Assembly: GCA_021154885.1 (NCBI GenBank)
Contig: JAJKHS010000041.1
Coordinates: 1 to 64,000 of the forward strand
Direction: 5' to 3'
DNA: 64,000 bases
Source: Thermoanaerobaculum sp.
GTDB lineage: Bacteria > Acidobacteriota > Thermoanaerobaculia > Multivoradales > UBA5704
The notes under the pieces are model-generated. The model saw nothing but the letters and a program-made list of their open reading frames with translations, was not told where the DNA came from and searched no databases. Every line of letters begins with the position of its first letter. The first letter of the stretch is position 1. Both the position numbers and the translations under genes were made by a program. This document shows, one piece after another, positions 11,201 to 18,606 of this stretch.

Positions 11201-14200
11201 AAGATCCCCGATCCCGCGCTCGTCTCCCGGAGCGTCACGGTCTCCTGGTCCCCCGAGAGCTCATCCGTCACCTGCACGCTGCGCGGACCGGCCGCCAGGT
11301 GATCCTCCACCCGCAGGTACGCCCGCGTCCCTTCCAGATAAACACTCGCCGGCTGGCCCTGGGCGTCCACGAAGAGCACCCGGCCGCCGGAGAACGTCGC
11401 CTGCGCCATGGCTGTCAGAGGCGAGTAGGGATTCAAGTGATTCACCTTGAGGATCCGGCCCGGGGCCCCGAGGATTACGTTTTGGCTGGAGCTGTTTGGC
11501 GAGCTCGGCAGCCGTCCCTCGAAAACTCCCGTATCCCGTCCCGTCTCGTCCAGGTTCAGTTGCCAATAGCTCGTCCCAAAACCGTACTGAACGCCGATCT
11601 GCACGTTGTAGACCGTGTCGAACGACCCCGGATTGTTCGATGCCGGTTCGATCAGCCGCACGCCGACGTTGGCGCCGACCGGGAAAGTGGTGGTCTCCCG
11701 CCCGAAGTCGTCGATGAAGACGATCCGCGAGCCGATGACCTGCGCGGTGGCCGAGTAGGCGCCGAAGATCGCCTTGACCTCCTCCGGTTTCGGCTGGGGG
11801 ACGTCGCCGCTGTCCTGTGTCTCGAGCACTCCGTTGCCATGGATCGCGTTGCTCTGTGTGTAAACCAGCGGAATCGAGCCCTCGAAGATCCCGGTGTCCA
11901 GGCCGGTCTCGGTGAGCGTCACGTTTTCGACGTCGAGCTTGTAGCGACTGCTCACCTGAATGATCACGATTTCCGCGGCCGTGGAGCTGTGATTGTCCGC
12001 CGGCGAGACCACCCGCACCCGCGCGGTGCTGGACTGCAGAACCTCGGCCGTCGGGCGGCCGGCGTCGTCGATGAGCTGGATGCTGGCGGCGTCGATCCGT
12101 GCATACACCGGCATGGGCGCGAGGCTGTTACGGTCGGCGCTGATCCAGGTTCCGGGCAGGGCTTGCAGCCGTCCGTCCCCGCCGCTCACTGCTCCAGAGC
12201 TGTCCAGCGGGATCGAGCCCTCGAAGATCCCCGTGTTCCTGCCGGTCTCCGTCGCCTGGATGAACTCCAGATCACCCGCGGCGGACTGCAAGCGGACGGA
12301 CAGACTGTCGACGGCGTTCGGATCGATAAAATCGTGCCATTCGATCCGCACGTACGCCCGCGCCCCCTGAGGATAAGAGCTCACCACGTTGCCGTAGGCG
12401 TCGAGGAACCAGACGCGGTAACCGAGCGTCGTGGCGGTCGCGGAGCTCGCGCCGCCGGCCGAATCCGTGTAGCTCGCGTGGAGCGTGTCGAACGAATGGA
12501 CCGGGCTGGTCTGCTCGCCGGTCTCCAGCCTGCCGTTGCCCGGCAAAGCGTAATCCCGGGCGCTGAGGTCGATCGAGCCCAGGAAGATCCCCGATCCCGC
12601 GCTCGTCTCCTGGAGCGACACGGTCTCCTGATCCCCCAGAAGCTCATCCGTCACCTGCACCGCCACGGTTCCCGCTCTCTGATGATCGATCACCCGCACG
12701 TAAGCCCGCGTCCCTTCCATGTAGACGCTCGCCGGCTGACCCTGGGCGTCGACGAAGAGCACCTGGCCGCCGGTGAAGACGGCGCTCGCCGTGGCAATGT
12801 TCGACGAGAAGGCACCCCAACTGATCGCCTGCATCGTCAGGCCCGGAGCGCCGCGGATCACGTAGAGGCCGCTGTCGACCGCCGAGCTGGGGATCGTCCC
12901 CTCGAAAATCCCTGTGTCCGGTCCGGTCTCATTGAGGTTCAGGTAATAGAAATGCGTGAAATTGCCGTCCCGCACGTCGATCTCGAAGCTGTTGATCTGA
13001 TCCCAAATCCCGGGATTGTTCAGGGCCGGCTTTTCGAGCCGCACTCCCACGTTGCCGCCCACGGGGAAGCTCGTCGCGATCCGCCCGTAGCCGTCGACGA
13101 ACCAGACCCGCGAGCCGACTATGCGCGCCGTGACGCTGGCATCGGCGAACGTCGCCGTGACCTTATCCAGTTGAACGGGCGGCGAGCCGTTGTTCGCGGT
13201 GTCCAGCATGCCGTTGTAAGGGGTGCCGTTGGGAGCGTAGTTGAGGCGGATCGAGCCCTCGAATACGCCGGTGTTCGGCCCCGTCTCGGTCAGCGTCAGA
13301 TCCTCCTGGTCCTGGCTGTAGACGGTCTGGAGATGAACGGTCACCGTCTCCGCCAGGTTGGGATTGGCGTTGGCCGCCGGTCCGGTCACCCGCACCCGCG
13401 CCGTGCCGTCCTCCACCAGCTCCAGGGTCGGCTCGCCCGTGGCCTCGATGAAACGGATGTCAAAGGATTGGATCGCCGCCTGCGCGCCCGAGGCCAAAAC
13501 GGCGCTGGTGTCCACGTGCTGGGCGAGGATCGTCTGGCCCGGCTGTACGGTGAGGACGCCATTCCCCGATCCCGAGGGGCTCGTCCCGGTGGGAATCGAT
13601 CCCTCGAAAATCCCCGTGTTCCTCCCGGTCTCCACCAGCGAAACCCCCTCGGCGTCCCCCGAGCCCGGCGACTGCACCGTCGCGGTCACCGTGTCGAGCA
13701 CCGCGGGATCGTTGCGGTTGTGATCCTCCACCCGGAGATAAACCCGCGCGCCCGCGGCGTAGGAGGTCACCTCGTTTCCATAGCCGTCGAGGAAGAAAGT
13801 GAGAGATCCGATCGTATCCACCGCGTCCGTCGAGCCTCCGGCGCCGTCGGCGTAGGCGGCGCGAACGGTGTCGAAGCGGTAGGGTGCGCCGCTGCTCACG
13901 ATGGTCTCCAGTGTGCCGCTGCCCAGGCCGCTCTGACCGTGCCGGAGCGGGATCGAGCCCTCGAAGATCCCGGTGCTCGTCCCCGTCTCCTGAAGTGTGA
14001 CCGTCTCCTGATCGCCGGAGAGATCGGCCGTCATCTGCACCGTCGCCGTATCCCGGGCCGACGGATTGAGATCCGCGGCGGCGTTCCGGACGCGCACGTA
14101 CGCCCGGGTCGATTCGAGATAGAAAGTGACCGGGTTTCCCTGCGCGTCAATGAGCTCCACACTGCTCGCCGCCATGGCGGCGGCGGCCTGCGAGGAGGTG

Positions 14201-14925
14201 GGGACGTCGGGATCCGAAACCGTCGCCTGAGCTGTCTGGCCCGGCGCCGTCTCCAGAACGTTGTCCGGCAGGACCGGCGGCTTCCCCGTGGTGGGGACGG
14301 AGCCCTCGAAGATCCCCGTGTTCACGCCGGTCTCCCGGAGATCGACCGATTCCTGATCGCTGCCTGCCACGACCTGAATCGGAAAATCTTCCCAAAGGTT
14401 GGGATCGTTCCTCAGCGGCGCCACCACGCGGATGAAGATCGTCTCGCCGATGGCGAAGCGTGTGGCCGGGCGGCCGTAGACGTCCAGGAACCGCGTGATC
14501 GATCCCACGAGAGAGGCCGTGGCGGTCGCGGCGCCGTTGTCGTAATCGGCGCTGATCGTATCGCGGCCGTAGGGCGGCACCCGGAGCGTGTCCGTCTCGA
14601 GGACGCCCGGCTGCGACACGGCGCCCTTCTGGGCGAGAGCGATGTCACCGCGGAAGATCCCGGTCGACGTTCCAGTCTCGGTCAGCGTCACCAACTCCAC
14701 GTCGCCGCCGAGCGTCGTGGAAAGCCGCACCTGGACTGTATCCTTACCCGGCGACACGTTCGCCGCCGGGTCCGTGACCTGCACATAGGCGCGCGTGCGC
14801 TCCGCGTAGATGGAAGTGAGGGCTCCGCTCGTATCCAGGAAAGAGAGCGTCTGCCCCAGCGTTTGAGAAGACAGCGCGCAGAAAAGCCCCAACCCAACCC
14901 AAGCCGTCCAGCGGCATCTCAACAT
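5299..14925 (-). CDS. giant secreted tandem-repeat protein (ETG-motif repeats, cadherin-like repeats, LamG-like C-terminus)
   Basis: The 3208-residue protein starts at the ATG at 14925 with GGAGGG at 14933-14938 as ribosome site. A TTG 15 bp upstream is rejected. A signal peptide (MLRCRWTAWVGLGLFCALSS) is followed by 16 domains of roughly 115 residues. Each carries the motif ETGxxTG(I/V)FEGSIP or its variant ETSAGSGIFLGSI. Next come 12 cadherin-like (tandem-95/VCBS) repeats of about 93 residues with AEDGTVNVAVLGNDTDADGD and YNGSDSFTYTVSDG. The last 210 residues resemble a LamG/concanavalin-like lectin domain (YNFNEGSGSTVND, ALTVEAWV). No sorting signal or anchor is visible. It is probably an exported calcium-dependent adhesin or matrix protein; the role is inferred from architecture. 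Confidence 0.85.
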   Translation of the reverse strand: MLRCRWTAWVGLGLFCALSSQTLGQTLSFLDTSGALTSIYAERTRAYVQVTDPAANVSPGKDTVQVRLSTTLGGDVELVTLTETGTSTGIFRGDIALAQKGAVSQPGVLETDTLRVPPYGRDTISADYDNGAATATASLVGSITRFLDVYGRPATRFAIGETIFIRVVAPLRNDPNLWEDFPIQVVAGSDQESVDLRETGVNTGIFEGSVPTTGKPPVLPDNVLETAPGQTAQATVSDPDVPTSSQAAAAMAASSVELIDAQGNPVTFYLESTRAYVRVRNAAADLNPSARDTATVQMTADLSGDQETVTLQETGTSTGIFEGSIPLRHGQSGLGSGTLETIVSSGAPYRFDTVRAAYADGAGGSTDAVDTIGSLTFFLDGYGNEVTSYAAGARVYLRVEDHNRNDPAVLDTVTATVQSPGSGDAEGVSLVETGRNTGIFEGSIPTGTSPSGSGNGVLTVQPGQTILAQHVDTSAVLASGAQAAIQSFDIRFIEATGEPTLELVEDGTARVRVTGPAANANPNLAETVTVHLQTVYSQDQEDLTLTETGPNTGVFEGSIRLNYAPNGTPYNGMLDTANNGSPPVQLDKVTATFADASVTARIVGSRVWFVDGYGRIATSFPVGGNVGVRLEKPALNNPGIWDQINSFEIDVRDGNFTHFYYLNLNETGPDTGIFEGTIPSSAVDSGLYVIRGAPGLTMQAISWGAFSSNIATASAVFTGGQVLFVDAQGQPASVYMEGTRAYVRVIDHQRAGTVAVQVTDELLGDQETVSLQETSAGSGIFLGSIDLSARDYALPGNGRLETGEQTSPVHSFDTLHASYTDSAGGASSATATTLGYRVWFLDAYGNVVSSYPQGARAYVRIEWHDFIDPNAVDSLSVRLQSAAGDLEFIQATETGRNTGIFEGSIPLDSSGAVSGGDGRLQALPGTWISADRNSLAPMPVYARIDAASIQLIDDAGRPTAEVLQSSTARVRVVSPADNHSSTAAEIVIIQVSSRYKLDVENVTLTETGLDTGIFEGSIPLVYTQSNAIHGNGVLETQDSGDVPQPKPEEVKAIFGAYSATAQVIGSRIVFIDDFGRETTTFPVGANVGVRLIEPASNNPGSFDTVYNVQIGVQYGFGTSYWQLNLDETGRDTGVFEGRLPSSPNSSSQNVILGAPGRILKVNHLNPYSPLTAMAQATFSGGRVLFVDAQGQPASVYLEGTRAYLRVEDHLAAGPRSVQVTDELSGDQETVTLRETSAGSGIFLGSIGLSFRDTGPLPGNGVLETGESFGPPFQYETIHASYTDSTSASSTATATTLGYRVWFLDAYGNLVSSYPQGTRAYVRIEWHNFIDPNVVDSLTLRMQSATGDTEYLQVMETGRDTGIFEGSIPLDSSGAASAGDGRLQAPPGTWISADRNGITPPMPVYAGIDGASVQLIDDAGRPTAEVLQSSTARVRVVSPADNHSSTAVETVIVQVSSRYKLDVETVTLTETGPDTGVFEGSIPLVYTQSNAIHGNGVLETQDSGDIPQPKPEEVKAIFDVYSATAQVIGSRIIFIDDFGRETTTFPVGANVGVRLIEPASNNPGSFDTVYNMEIGVTYDAGLNSTGTTFRYLSLYETGLDTGVFEGRLPSSPNSSSQNVIPAAPGRILTATHANPYSPLTATAQATFTGGRVTFVDAQGQPASVYLEGTRAYLRVEDHLSAGPRNVQVTTELSGDQETVTLQETSAGSGIFLGSIDLSLSNVASPGNGRLETGENPGPPFQYETIHARYTDSTSASSTATATTLGYRVWFLDAAGAVVNSYVEGSHAYVRLEDHNYNDPNRIDILYVELDSSLGDQEFLRVTETGVATGIYEGSIPLGRGAVAVGDGRLQAPAGGEITADRQGAWFPAPVHAGIDAAPPNRPPVANDDTATLDEDGSVDVPVLANDSDPDGDTLSVTAVTQGVHGAVTINPDKTVKYTPAANYNGSDSFTYTVSDGNGGTATGTVTITVTSVNDAPVANVDSATVAEDGSVDVPVLANDSDPDGDTLSVESITQPSHGAATINPDKTVKYTPAANYNGSDSFTYTVSDGNGGTATGTVTVTITAVNDAPAANADSATVAEDGTVNVAVLGNDTDADGDTLSVTAVTQGAHGAVAINPDKTVKYTPAANYNGSDSFTYTVSDGNGGTATGTVTITVTSVNDAPVANADSATVAEDGAVNVAVLGNDTDADGDTLSVTAVTQGAHGAVAINPDKTVKYTPAANYNGSDSFTYTISDGNGGTATGTVTVTITAVNDAPVANADSATVAEDGTVDVAVLGNDTDADGDTLSVTAVIQGAHGTVAINPDKTVKYTPAANYNGSDSFTYTVSDGNGGTATGTVTITVTSVNDAPVANADSATVAEDGTVNVAVLGNDTDADGDTLSVASVIQSAHGTVAINPDKTVKYTPAANYNGSDSFTYTVSDGNGGTATGTVTITVTPVNDAPVANADSATVAEDGTVNVAVLGNDTDADGDTLTVTAVTQAAHGAVVINPDKTVKYTPAANYNGSDSFTYTVSDGNGGTATGTVTVTITAVNDAPVANADSATVAEDGTVNVAVLGNDTDADGDTLSVASVTQGAHGTVTINPDKTVKYIPAANYNGSDSFMYTASDGNGGTATGTVTITVTPVNDAPVANADSATVAEDGTVNVAVLGNDTDVDGDTLSVASVTQGAHGTVTINPDKTVKYTPAANYNGSDSFTYTVSDGNGGTATGTVTVTITAVNDAPVANADSATVAEDGTVNVEVLGNDTDADGDTLSVASVTQGAHGTVAINPDKTVKYTPAANYNGSDSFMYTASDGNGGTATGTVTITVTPVNDAPVANADSATVAEDGTINVAVLGNDTDADGDTLLVTAVTQGAHGAVVINPDKTVKYTPAANYNGPDAFTYTISDGHGGTATGTVTITVTAVNDAPVAVNDSATVVAGGTVTVSVLANDTDIDGPGLSVTSVTQGAHGSVAINPNQTVTYTASLFVGTDSFTYTVSDGAGGTATATVTVSLTAPARVATGIQARYNFNEGSGSTVNDTSGVGTPLNLTISSPSSVSWISGGLKVNTATAISTSGFASKIISAAQSSNALTVEAWVTPSSLTLTGPARIATIVKSGSQRNLVFGQSGSRYETQLKTSTGTASLQSPASSLTQNLTHVVYTRSNSGPAVWYINGVQVSTQTTTGNLSTWGTDQKLTLSDNWQGSYFLLAVYGRALTGAEVQQNYLAGPDAN
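5940..9290 (-). repeat. about twelve 279-bp coding tandem repeats
   Basis: These units encode the 93-residue cadherin-like repeats of the giant protein. Ten central units are nearly identical at the DNA level, with differences concentrated in a few codons such as SVTAV/SVASV and GAHG/SAHG. This points to recent expansion or gene conversion. The outer units, at the LamG side and the ETG side, are more diverged. Confidence 0.85.
9900..12780 (-). repeat. higher-order duplication of about 1.4 kb inside the ETG-repeat region
   Basis: A block of four ETG domains recurs. The landmark VDAQGQPASVY is encoded near 12.75, 11.37 and 9.96 kb, giving periods of about 1.38 and 1.41 kb. The order of motif variants (ETSAGSGIF, then TGIF, then TGIF/TGVF, then TGVFEGRLP) is repeated in each complete block. 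The last block near 9.4-9.9 kb is incomplete. Confidence 0.75.
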
Positions 14926-15212
14926 AAGAAATCCCTCCAATTCGAACGGACTGCGTCCAGACGACGGTCACCACAAAAAGGCGCGTGAAGCCCTTACTCC
15001 TCGAATGCGCGTTCCCGGTCCAAACTCCGTCAGACCGCGACTTGGCGTTCCGGTGCTTCGGCTTTACCCCTCATGGCGGGGGGTGGAATTCCGTTTCTCC
15101 ATGGAATAGCTTTCCTGGCACCAATGGTTGCGGTTGCCACACGCCGGAGCCGGAATCAGGGGCTCCGACAGCACCCCTTGCCCACAGACCCCGTTTGCGT
15201 TTCAATGTCCGC

Positions 15213-15668
15213 ATGAGACAGAACGAGCTCCTGCAACGCAAACGCGAGCTGGACGAACGGCTGCGCGCCGGAATCGAGCTGCTGGAGGCCGCCCATCGGG
15301 CCGAAGTCCGGGCCCTGGAGACGCTCTGGGCGTCCTACGGCGGCGAGCCAGAGAGCCCGGAGGGGGTCGCCGCTCCCCCCGTTCCCGAGACGTCATCTCC
15401 TCCGGTCGCACCGGCCCGGAGCTCCAGAGTCCGCAGGGAGGCCGGGACGCTCTATGAGGAGGTCCTGGCGGCGTTGGATCAGGTGCCGCAGGAGTTCGAC
15501 AAGAACGACGTGTGCCGCGCGATCGGGCACGTGCCTCACCGCGCCTCTCTGCACCGCGTCCTTCAGGAGCTGACCTTCAACGGGACACTCGACGTGGTAG
15601 GTTTCAGCGTGGGCAGGCGCCCGACGGTCTACCGCAAGCTCTTCACGCCTCCCGGACCGGAGAAATGA
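15213..15668 (+). CDS. hypothetical protein with N-terminal coiled coil
   Basis: The 151-residue protein starts at the ATG at 15213. Residues 1-45 are a charged heptad-rich helix (LLQRKRELDERLRAGIELLE), followed by a proline/serine-rich linker (about 50-75). The C-terminal domain (LYEEVLAALDQVPQEFDKND ... HRASLHRVLQELTFNGTLDV) has the look of a winged helix. I do not recognise the family. It is divergent from the giant repeat-protein gene, sharing an intergenic region of 287 bp. Confidence 0.6.
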   Translation: MRQNELLQRKRELDERLRAGIELLEAAHRAEVRALETLWASYGGEPESPEGVAAPPVPETSSPPVAPARSSRVRREAGTLYEEVLAALDQVPQEFDKNDVCRAIGHVPHRASLHRVLQELTFNGTLDVVGFSVGRRPTVYRKLFTPPGPEK

Positions 15669-15779
15669 CGCTCTGCCACGGCTGCGTAGCGTTGCGGAAC
15701 GACGAAGACCGACGACAGAACGCTCCCTCCACGCCGGGAAGCGTTGGCGAGACGTTCCGGAGCGCTCCGGAAGAGGGGC

Positions 15780-15840
15780 TCGGGGCGGCCAATCCTGGCC
15801 TGCAACGGACGCCTGACGGCGCCGCCCCAAGCGTTTAGGC
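15780..15840 (+). other. hairpin spacer ending in a GCGTTTAGGC core-like site
   Basis: GGGGCGGC and GCCGCCCC arms flank a region ending in GCGTTTAGGC (15831-15840), one inserted T away from the integron core GCGTTAGGC. It lies about 100 bp before the next plus-strand gene, where a cassette boundary would be. Confidence 0.25.
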
Positions 15841-15936
15841 GGCCATGGGCATCCGGGAATGGCCGACGCCCTTCGACGGAGATAACAAACCCTGCTGATC
15901 TCGAGAACTCTCTTGGAAGGGAATGGTCGGATTTGT

Positions 15937-16884
15937 ATGAAGCCATCCGTCGTTGCGTTCTGTCTCGTGTTTGCATCGTGCGGTCTCAGCGCGCAGGCGC
16001 CTGTCTGGCAGCCGTCGCCAGGACACACGCAAGTGCCGCTATGGACTCGAGTGCCACCTCATGCGCAGCAATCCTCAGGGGCGGAGGTCGTTACGACAAG
16101 GGTGAACGACCACCTAGTCGCCGGCAGGCCTTGGACCTATATCAGCAACGTCTCGCGACCCACGTTGACCGTCTATTCGCCAAAGGGGAAGAACACCGGC
16201 GCCGCGGTCGTCGTGTTTCCCGGCGGCGGGTATCAGATTCTGGCCATCGACCTCGAAGGCACGGAGGTGTGTGACTGGCTGACATCCAATGGAATCACCT
16301 GCGTGCTGCTGAAGTACCGCGTGCCGAATGCCGGGCCGTCTTGGGACCAGCTATGCGGTTGTGACCGCAATACGAGATCATCCATGCCGCTCGAAGACGC
16401 GCAGAGGACGATCGGGCTCGTCCGCTTTCACGCGTCGGAGTGGCACATCGATCCACACAAGATCGGAGTGCTCGGGTTTTCAGCGGGCGGGCACCTGGCC
16501 GCCGCAGTGAGCACGCATTTCGACCGCCGTGTGTATCCGGCGGTGGATGCCGCGGACCAGGAAAGCTGTCGTCCGGATTTCGCGGTGGCGCTGTATCCCG
16601 GACATCTGTTTGACTACGGCAAATCTGCGCTGAATTCGGATATTCACATCACCCGTAACACGCCACCGACGTTCTTGCTGCATGCCCAGAATGACAATGT
16701 GGACGGCGTGAGCAATTCCCTGATTTACTACGATGAGCTGAAGAACGCTGGCGTGCCGGCGGAATTGCATCTGTACGCCGAAGGGGGGCACGCCTTCGGA
16801 CTGCGGCGAACGAAGCTTCCGATTACGGCATGGCCTCGGTTGGTAGAAACATGGCTGCAGACGATCGGTATGATTTCGCCGTAG
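15937..16884 (+). CDS. secreted alpha/beta hydrolase (acetylxylan-esterase-like)
   Basis: The 315-residue protein starts at ATG 15937 with a signal peptide (MKPSVVAFCLVFASCGLSAQ). The fold markers are VVVFPGGGYQ (oxyanion strand), GFSAGGHLAAA (nucleophile serine in G-x-S-x-G near residue 186) and a C-terminal GGHAFGLR supplying the histidine. The likely acid is Asp in LHAQNDNVDG. This pattern fits the BD-FAE/AXE family of esterases acting on acetylated sugars or small esters outside the cytoplasm. The exact substrate is unknown. A GTTAGGC core-like site follows 40 bp after the stop. Confidence 0.85.
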   Translation: MKPSVVAFCLVFASCGLSAQAPVWQPSPGHTQVPLWTRVPPHAQQSSGAEVVTTRVNDHLVAGRPWTYISNVSRPTLTVYSPKGKNTGAAVVVFPGGGYQILAIDLEGTEVCDWLTSNGITCVLLKYRVPNAGPSWDQLCGCDRNTRSSMPLEDAQRTIGLVRFHASEWHIDPHKIGVLGFSAGGHLAAAVSTHFDRRVYPAVDAADQESCRPDFAVALYPGHLFDYGKSALNSDIHITRNTPPTFLLHAQNDNVDGVSNSLIYYDELKNAGVPAELHLYAEGGHAFGLRRTKLPITAWPRLVETWLQTIGMISP

Positions 16885-16929
16885 ATGCTCGGGAGTCGTA
16901 TGCGACGCTGAGCAGCAGAAACGTTAGGC
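16877..16929 (+). other. attC-like site after the esterase gene
   Basis: TGCTC/GAGCA and GTCG/CGAC arms form an imperfect stem, followed by GTTAGGC (16923-16929), a perfect core consensus. The inverse core (GCCGTAG at the stop codon) is poor. The site lies 77 bp upstream of the next gene. Confidence 0.35.
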
Positions 16930-17005
16930 GGCGCACGTTAAGATAGCCCGGTCCTTACTCGAACTGCGCGAGATTTCCAACCCAAGTCAGTATGAGGAGG
17001 TTTCT

Positions 17006-17485
17006 ATGAACCCAAAGACGGGCAAGCAGAAGTCGGGCAAGAGCACCACCGCCAAGGCGTCCAAGGAATTCACGGACGAGGAACGAGCCGCGATGAGGGA
17101 GCGCGCCCAAGAGCTGAAGGCGGCCACGCGCCGCGGCCCGCGCGCGGGCAAGGCGGACGGGGAAAACGACGTGCTCGCGAAGATCGCCGAGATGCCGGAA
17201 CCGGATCGCGCCATGGCCGAGCGGCTCCATGCCATCATCAAAGCCAGCGCGCCAGCCCTCTCGCCGAGAACCTGGTACGGGATGCCCGCGTACGCCAAGG
17301 ACGGCAATGTCGTTTGCTTCTTCCAAAGCGCGCAGAAATTCAAAACGAGGTATGCGACGTTCGGCTTCAGCGACAAGGCGAACCTCGACGAAGGCGCCAT
17401 GTGGCCGACCGCCTTCGCGTTGAAGGAGTTGACCGCCGCCGAAGAGGCAAGGATCGGCACGCTCGTGAAGAAAGCGGTTAGCTGA
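17006..17485 (+). CDS. DUF1801/YdhG-like protein
   Basis: The 159-residue protein has a lysine-rich N-terminus (residues 1-60, charged and probably disordered) and a DUF1801 (YdhG, 'iron chaperone') domain. The domain is recognised by [36 protein letters not shown] and a C-terminal [21 protein letters not shown] clear AGGAGG (16994-16999) precedes the ATG. Family members are small soluble proteins of poorly defined role, one described as a frataxin-like iron chaperone. It is a stand-alone gene between cassette-like spacers. Confidence 0.85.
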   Translation: MNPKTGKQKSGKSTTAKASKEFTDEERAAMRERAQELKAATRRGPRAGKADGENDVLAKIAEMPEPDRAMAERLHAIIKASAPALSPRTWYGMPAYAKDGNVVCFFQSAQKFKTRYATFGFSDKANLDEGAMWPTAFALKELTAAEEARIGTLVKKAVS

Positions 17486-17815
17486 GGCGGGTGTCCTTCC
17501 GACTCGAAGAGCTGGAAAGGGGTTAGAGTGGAGTGAAGTGCTGGAGTGAAGTGCGGAGTGAAGTGCGGAGTGAAGTGCCAGTGTCATCTTGAAGATCACG
17601 GAAAAACTCGCTCGCGTCTTACAACTATTTTCTCTCGTGGTCTATCCAGGTAACGAGTGGATGTGCAGGGGTTTGGTCCGGGCTTTTAATGCAGGAAGAG
17701 AAACTCACCTGGGCTGAGCCGGACTGAGTCGGCGCCGACCGGCTGTCACTGCTGGAGCTCGGAGCAGAGCTGGTGCGGAGCGGAGCCGGTGCCAGGCTCT
17801 TCCTGGGCTGGGCTG
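17486..17815. other. intergenic region with a four-copy 12-bp tandem repeat
   Basis: Four copies of GGAGTGAAGTGC lie at 17530-17541, 17543-17554, 17555-17566 and 17567-17578. The rest, up to the structured element at 17816, shows no gene. Short GAGC-rich repeats occur near 17755-17800. Confidence 0.6.
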
Positions 17816-18138
17816 GGGAGTTGTGTATCCCACCAGAGTCTTGCTGTTATAATCGACGACGTGAAATCGCGGTTGCGGAGCCTGGGCAGGCGGCAGGTCT
17901 CTTCGCTGGACGGTTCTCTGACAGCGTCACGGCGGCTGTCGGGGGTGGTGTGGAGGTCGGCAGGGAATCGCGCGAAGCCCTTGCCAGGGCTTGAATCCCC
18001 ATAGGACCACCTCGGACTCGCCCGCGGCTTCGTTCAACCTGCGTCTATCCGAAATCCTCCCGGGACCCGGGACCCGTTTGAGGACTCCGGGACGATTTCT
18101 TGGGGAGGATCTCGGATAGACGCTTAAAGGATAGGCGC
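17816..18138 (+). repeat. structured repeated element, copy 1
   Basis: This is one of three related sequences in the window (others at 19650-20035 and, on the minus strand, 31310-31690). It begins GAGTTGTGTATCCCACC, has TATAAT about 30 bp in and GAAATCGCGG next. A CTGACAGC/GCTGTC hairpin and a GGCAGGG hairpin follow. It ends in a long stem (18041-18061 with 18103-18123, 20 of 21 paired). The element stops 28 bp before the RidA start codon. Confidence 0.75.
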
Positions 18139-18165
18139 CTCAAGCCATAGCCGTTCGATTCAACG

Positions 18166-18606
18166 ATGAAGTTGACTCACCTCAACCCGCCCGAGCTGCC
18201 GGATTGGAGCTCGCTCTTCTCGCAAGTAGTGATTGCTGAGGGGGCGCCGCTTCGCGTCATCGCTGTATCGGGGCAGGTGGGAGTCGATAGGAGTCAGGCT
18301 GTTTCGGGTGACGGCAGTTTCGCGGCCCAGCTCGACGGGGCGTTCAAGAACCTCGTCGTAGCGCTGTCCGCAGCGAGTTGTTCGGTGGCCGAGGTGGTGA
18401 GGCTTACGATTTACGTCGTTGGATACAGCTACGAGAAAGCTGGCGTCATCAGGGAGACCCTAGAACGCTATTTCGGGGGGCGACCCCTTCCGGCATGCTC
18501 TCTCATCGGGGTCGAGGCCTTGGCTCGGCCGGAGTTTCAGGTCGAGGTTGAGGCTCTGGCAATTGGTGATGGACGCTCGCCGGCTTTGGAATCCGCTTCA
18601 AAATGA
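18166..18606 (+). CDS. RidA (YjgF/YER057c/UK114) family protein
   Basis: The 146-residue protein carries the RidA fold markers: IAVSGQVGVDRSQ near the N-terminus, FKNLVVALSAASCSVAEVV, then LTIYVVGYS and the C-terminal PEFQVEVEALAIG. Classical members hydrolyse reactive 2-aminoacrylate-type enamines using an Arg near position 105. Here the corresponding stretch is ACSLIGVEALARPEFQ, with no Arg before the valine, so it may belong to a non-deaminase subgroup. The gene begins directly after copy 1 of the structured element and has no obvious Shine-Dalgarno sequence. Its 3' end meets the glycosyltransferase remnant on the other strand. Confidence 0.85.
   Translation: MKLTHLNPPELPDWSSLFSQVVIAEGAPLRVIAVSGQVGVDRSQAVSGDGSFAAQLDGAFKNLVVALSAASCSVAEVVRLTIYVVGYSYEKAGVIRETLERYFGGRPLPACSLIGVEALARPEFQVEVEALAIGDGRSPALESASK

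Noticed and set aside
9547-14988. An 1813-codon open frame on the plus strand, opposite the giant repeat-protein gene
   Set aside because: It is the antisense shadow of a repetitive GC-rich gene. It has no ribosome site, no domain, and Arg/His-rich composition typical of such shadows.
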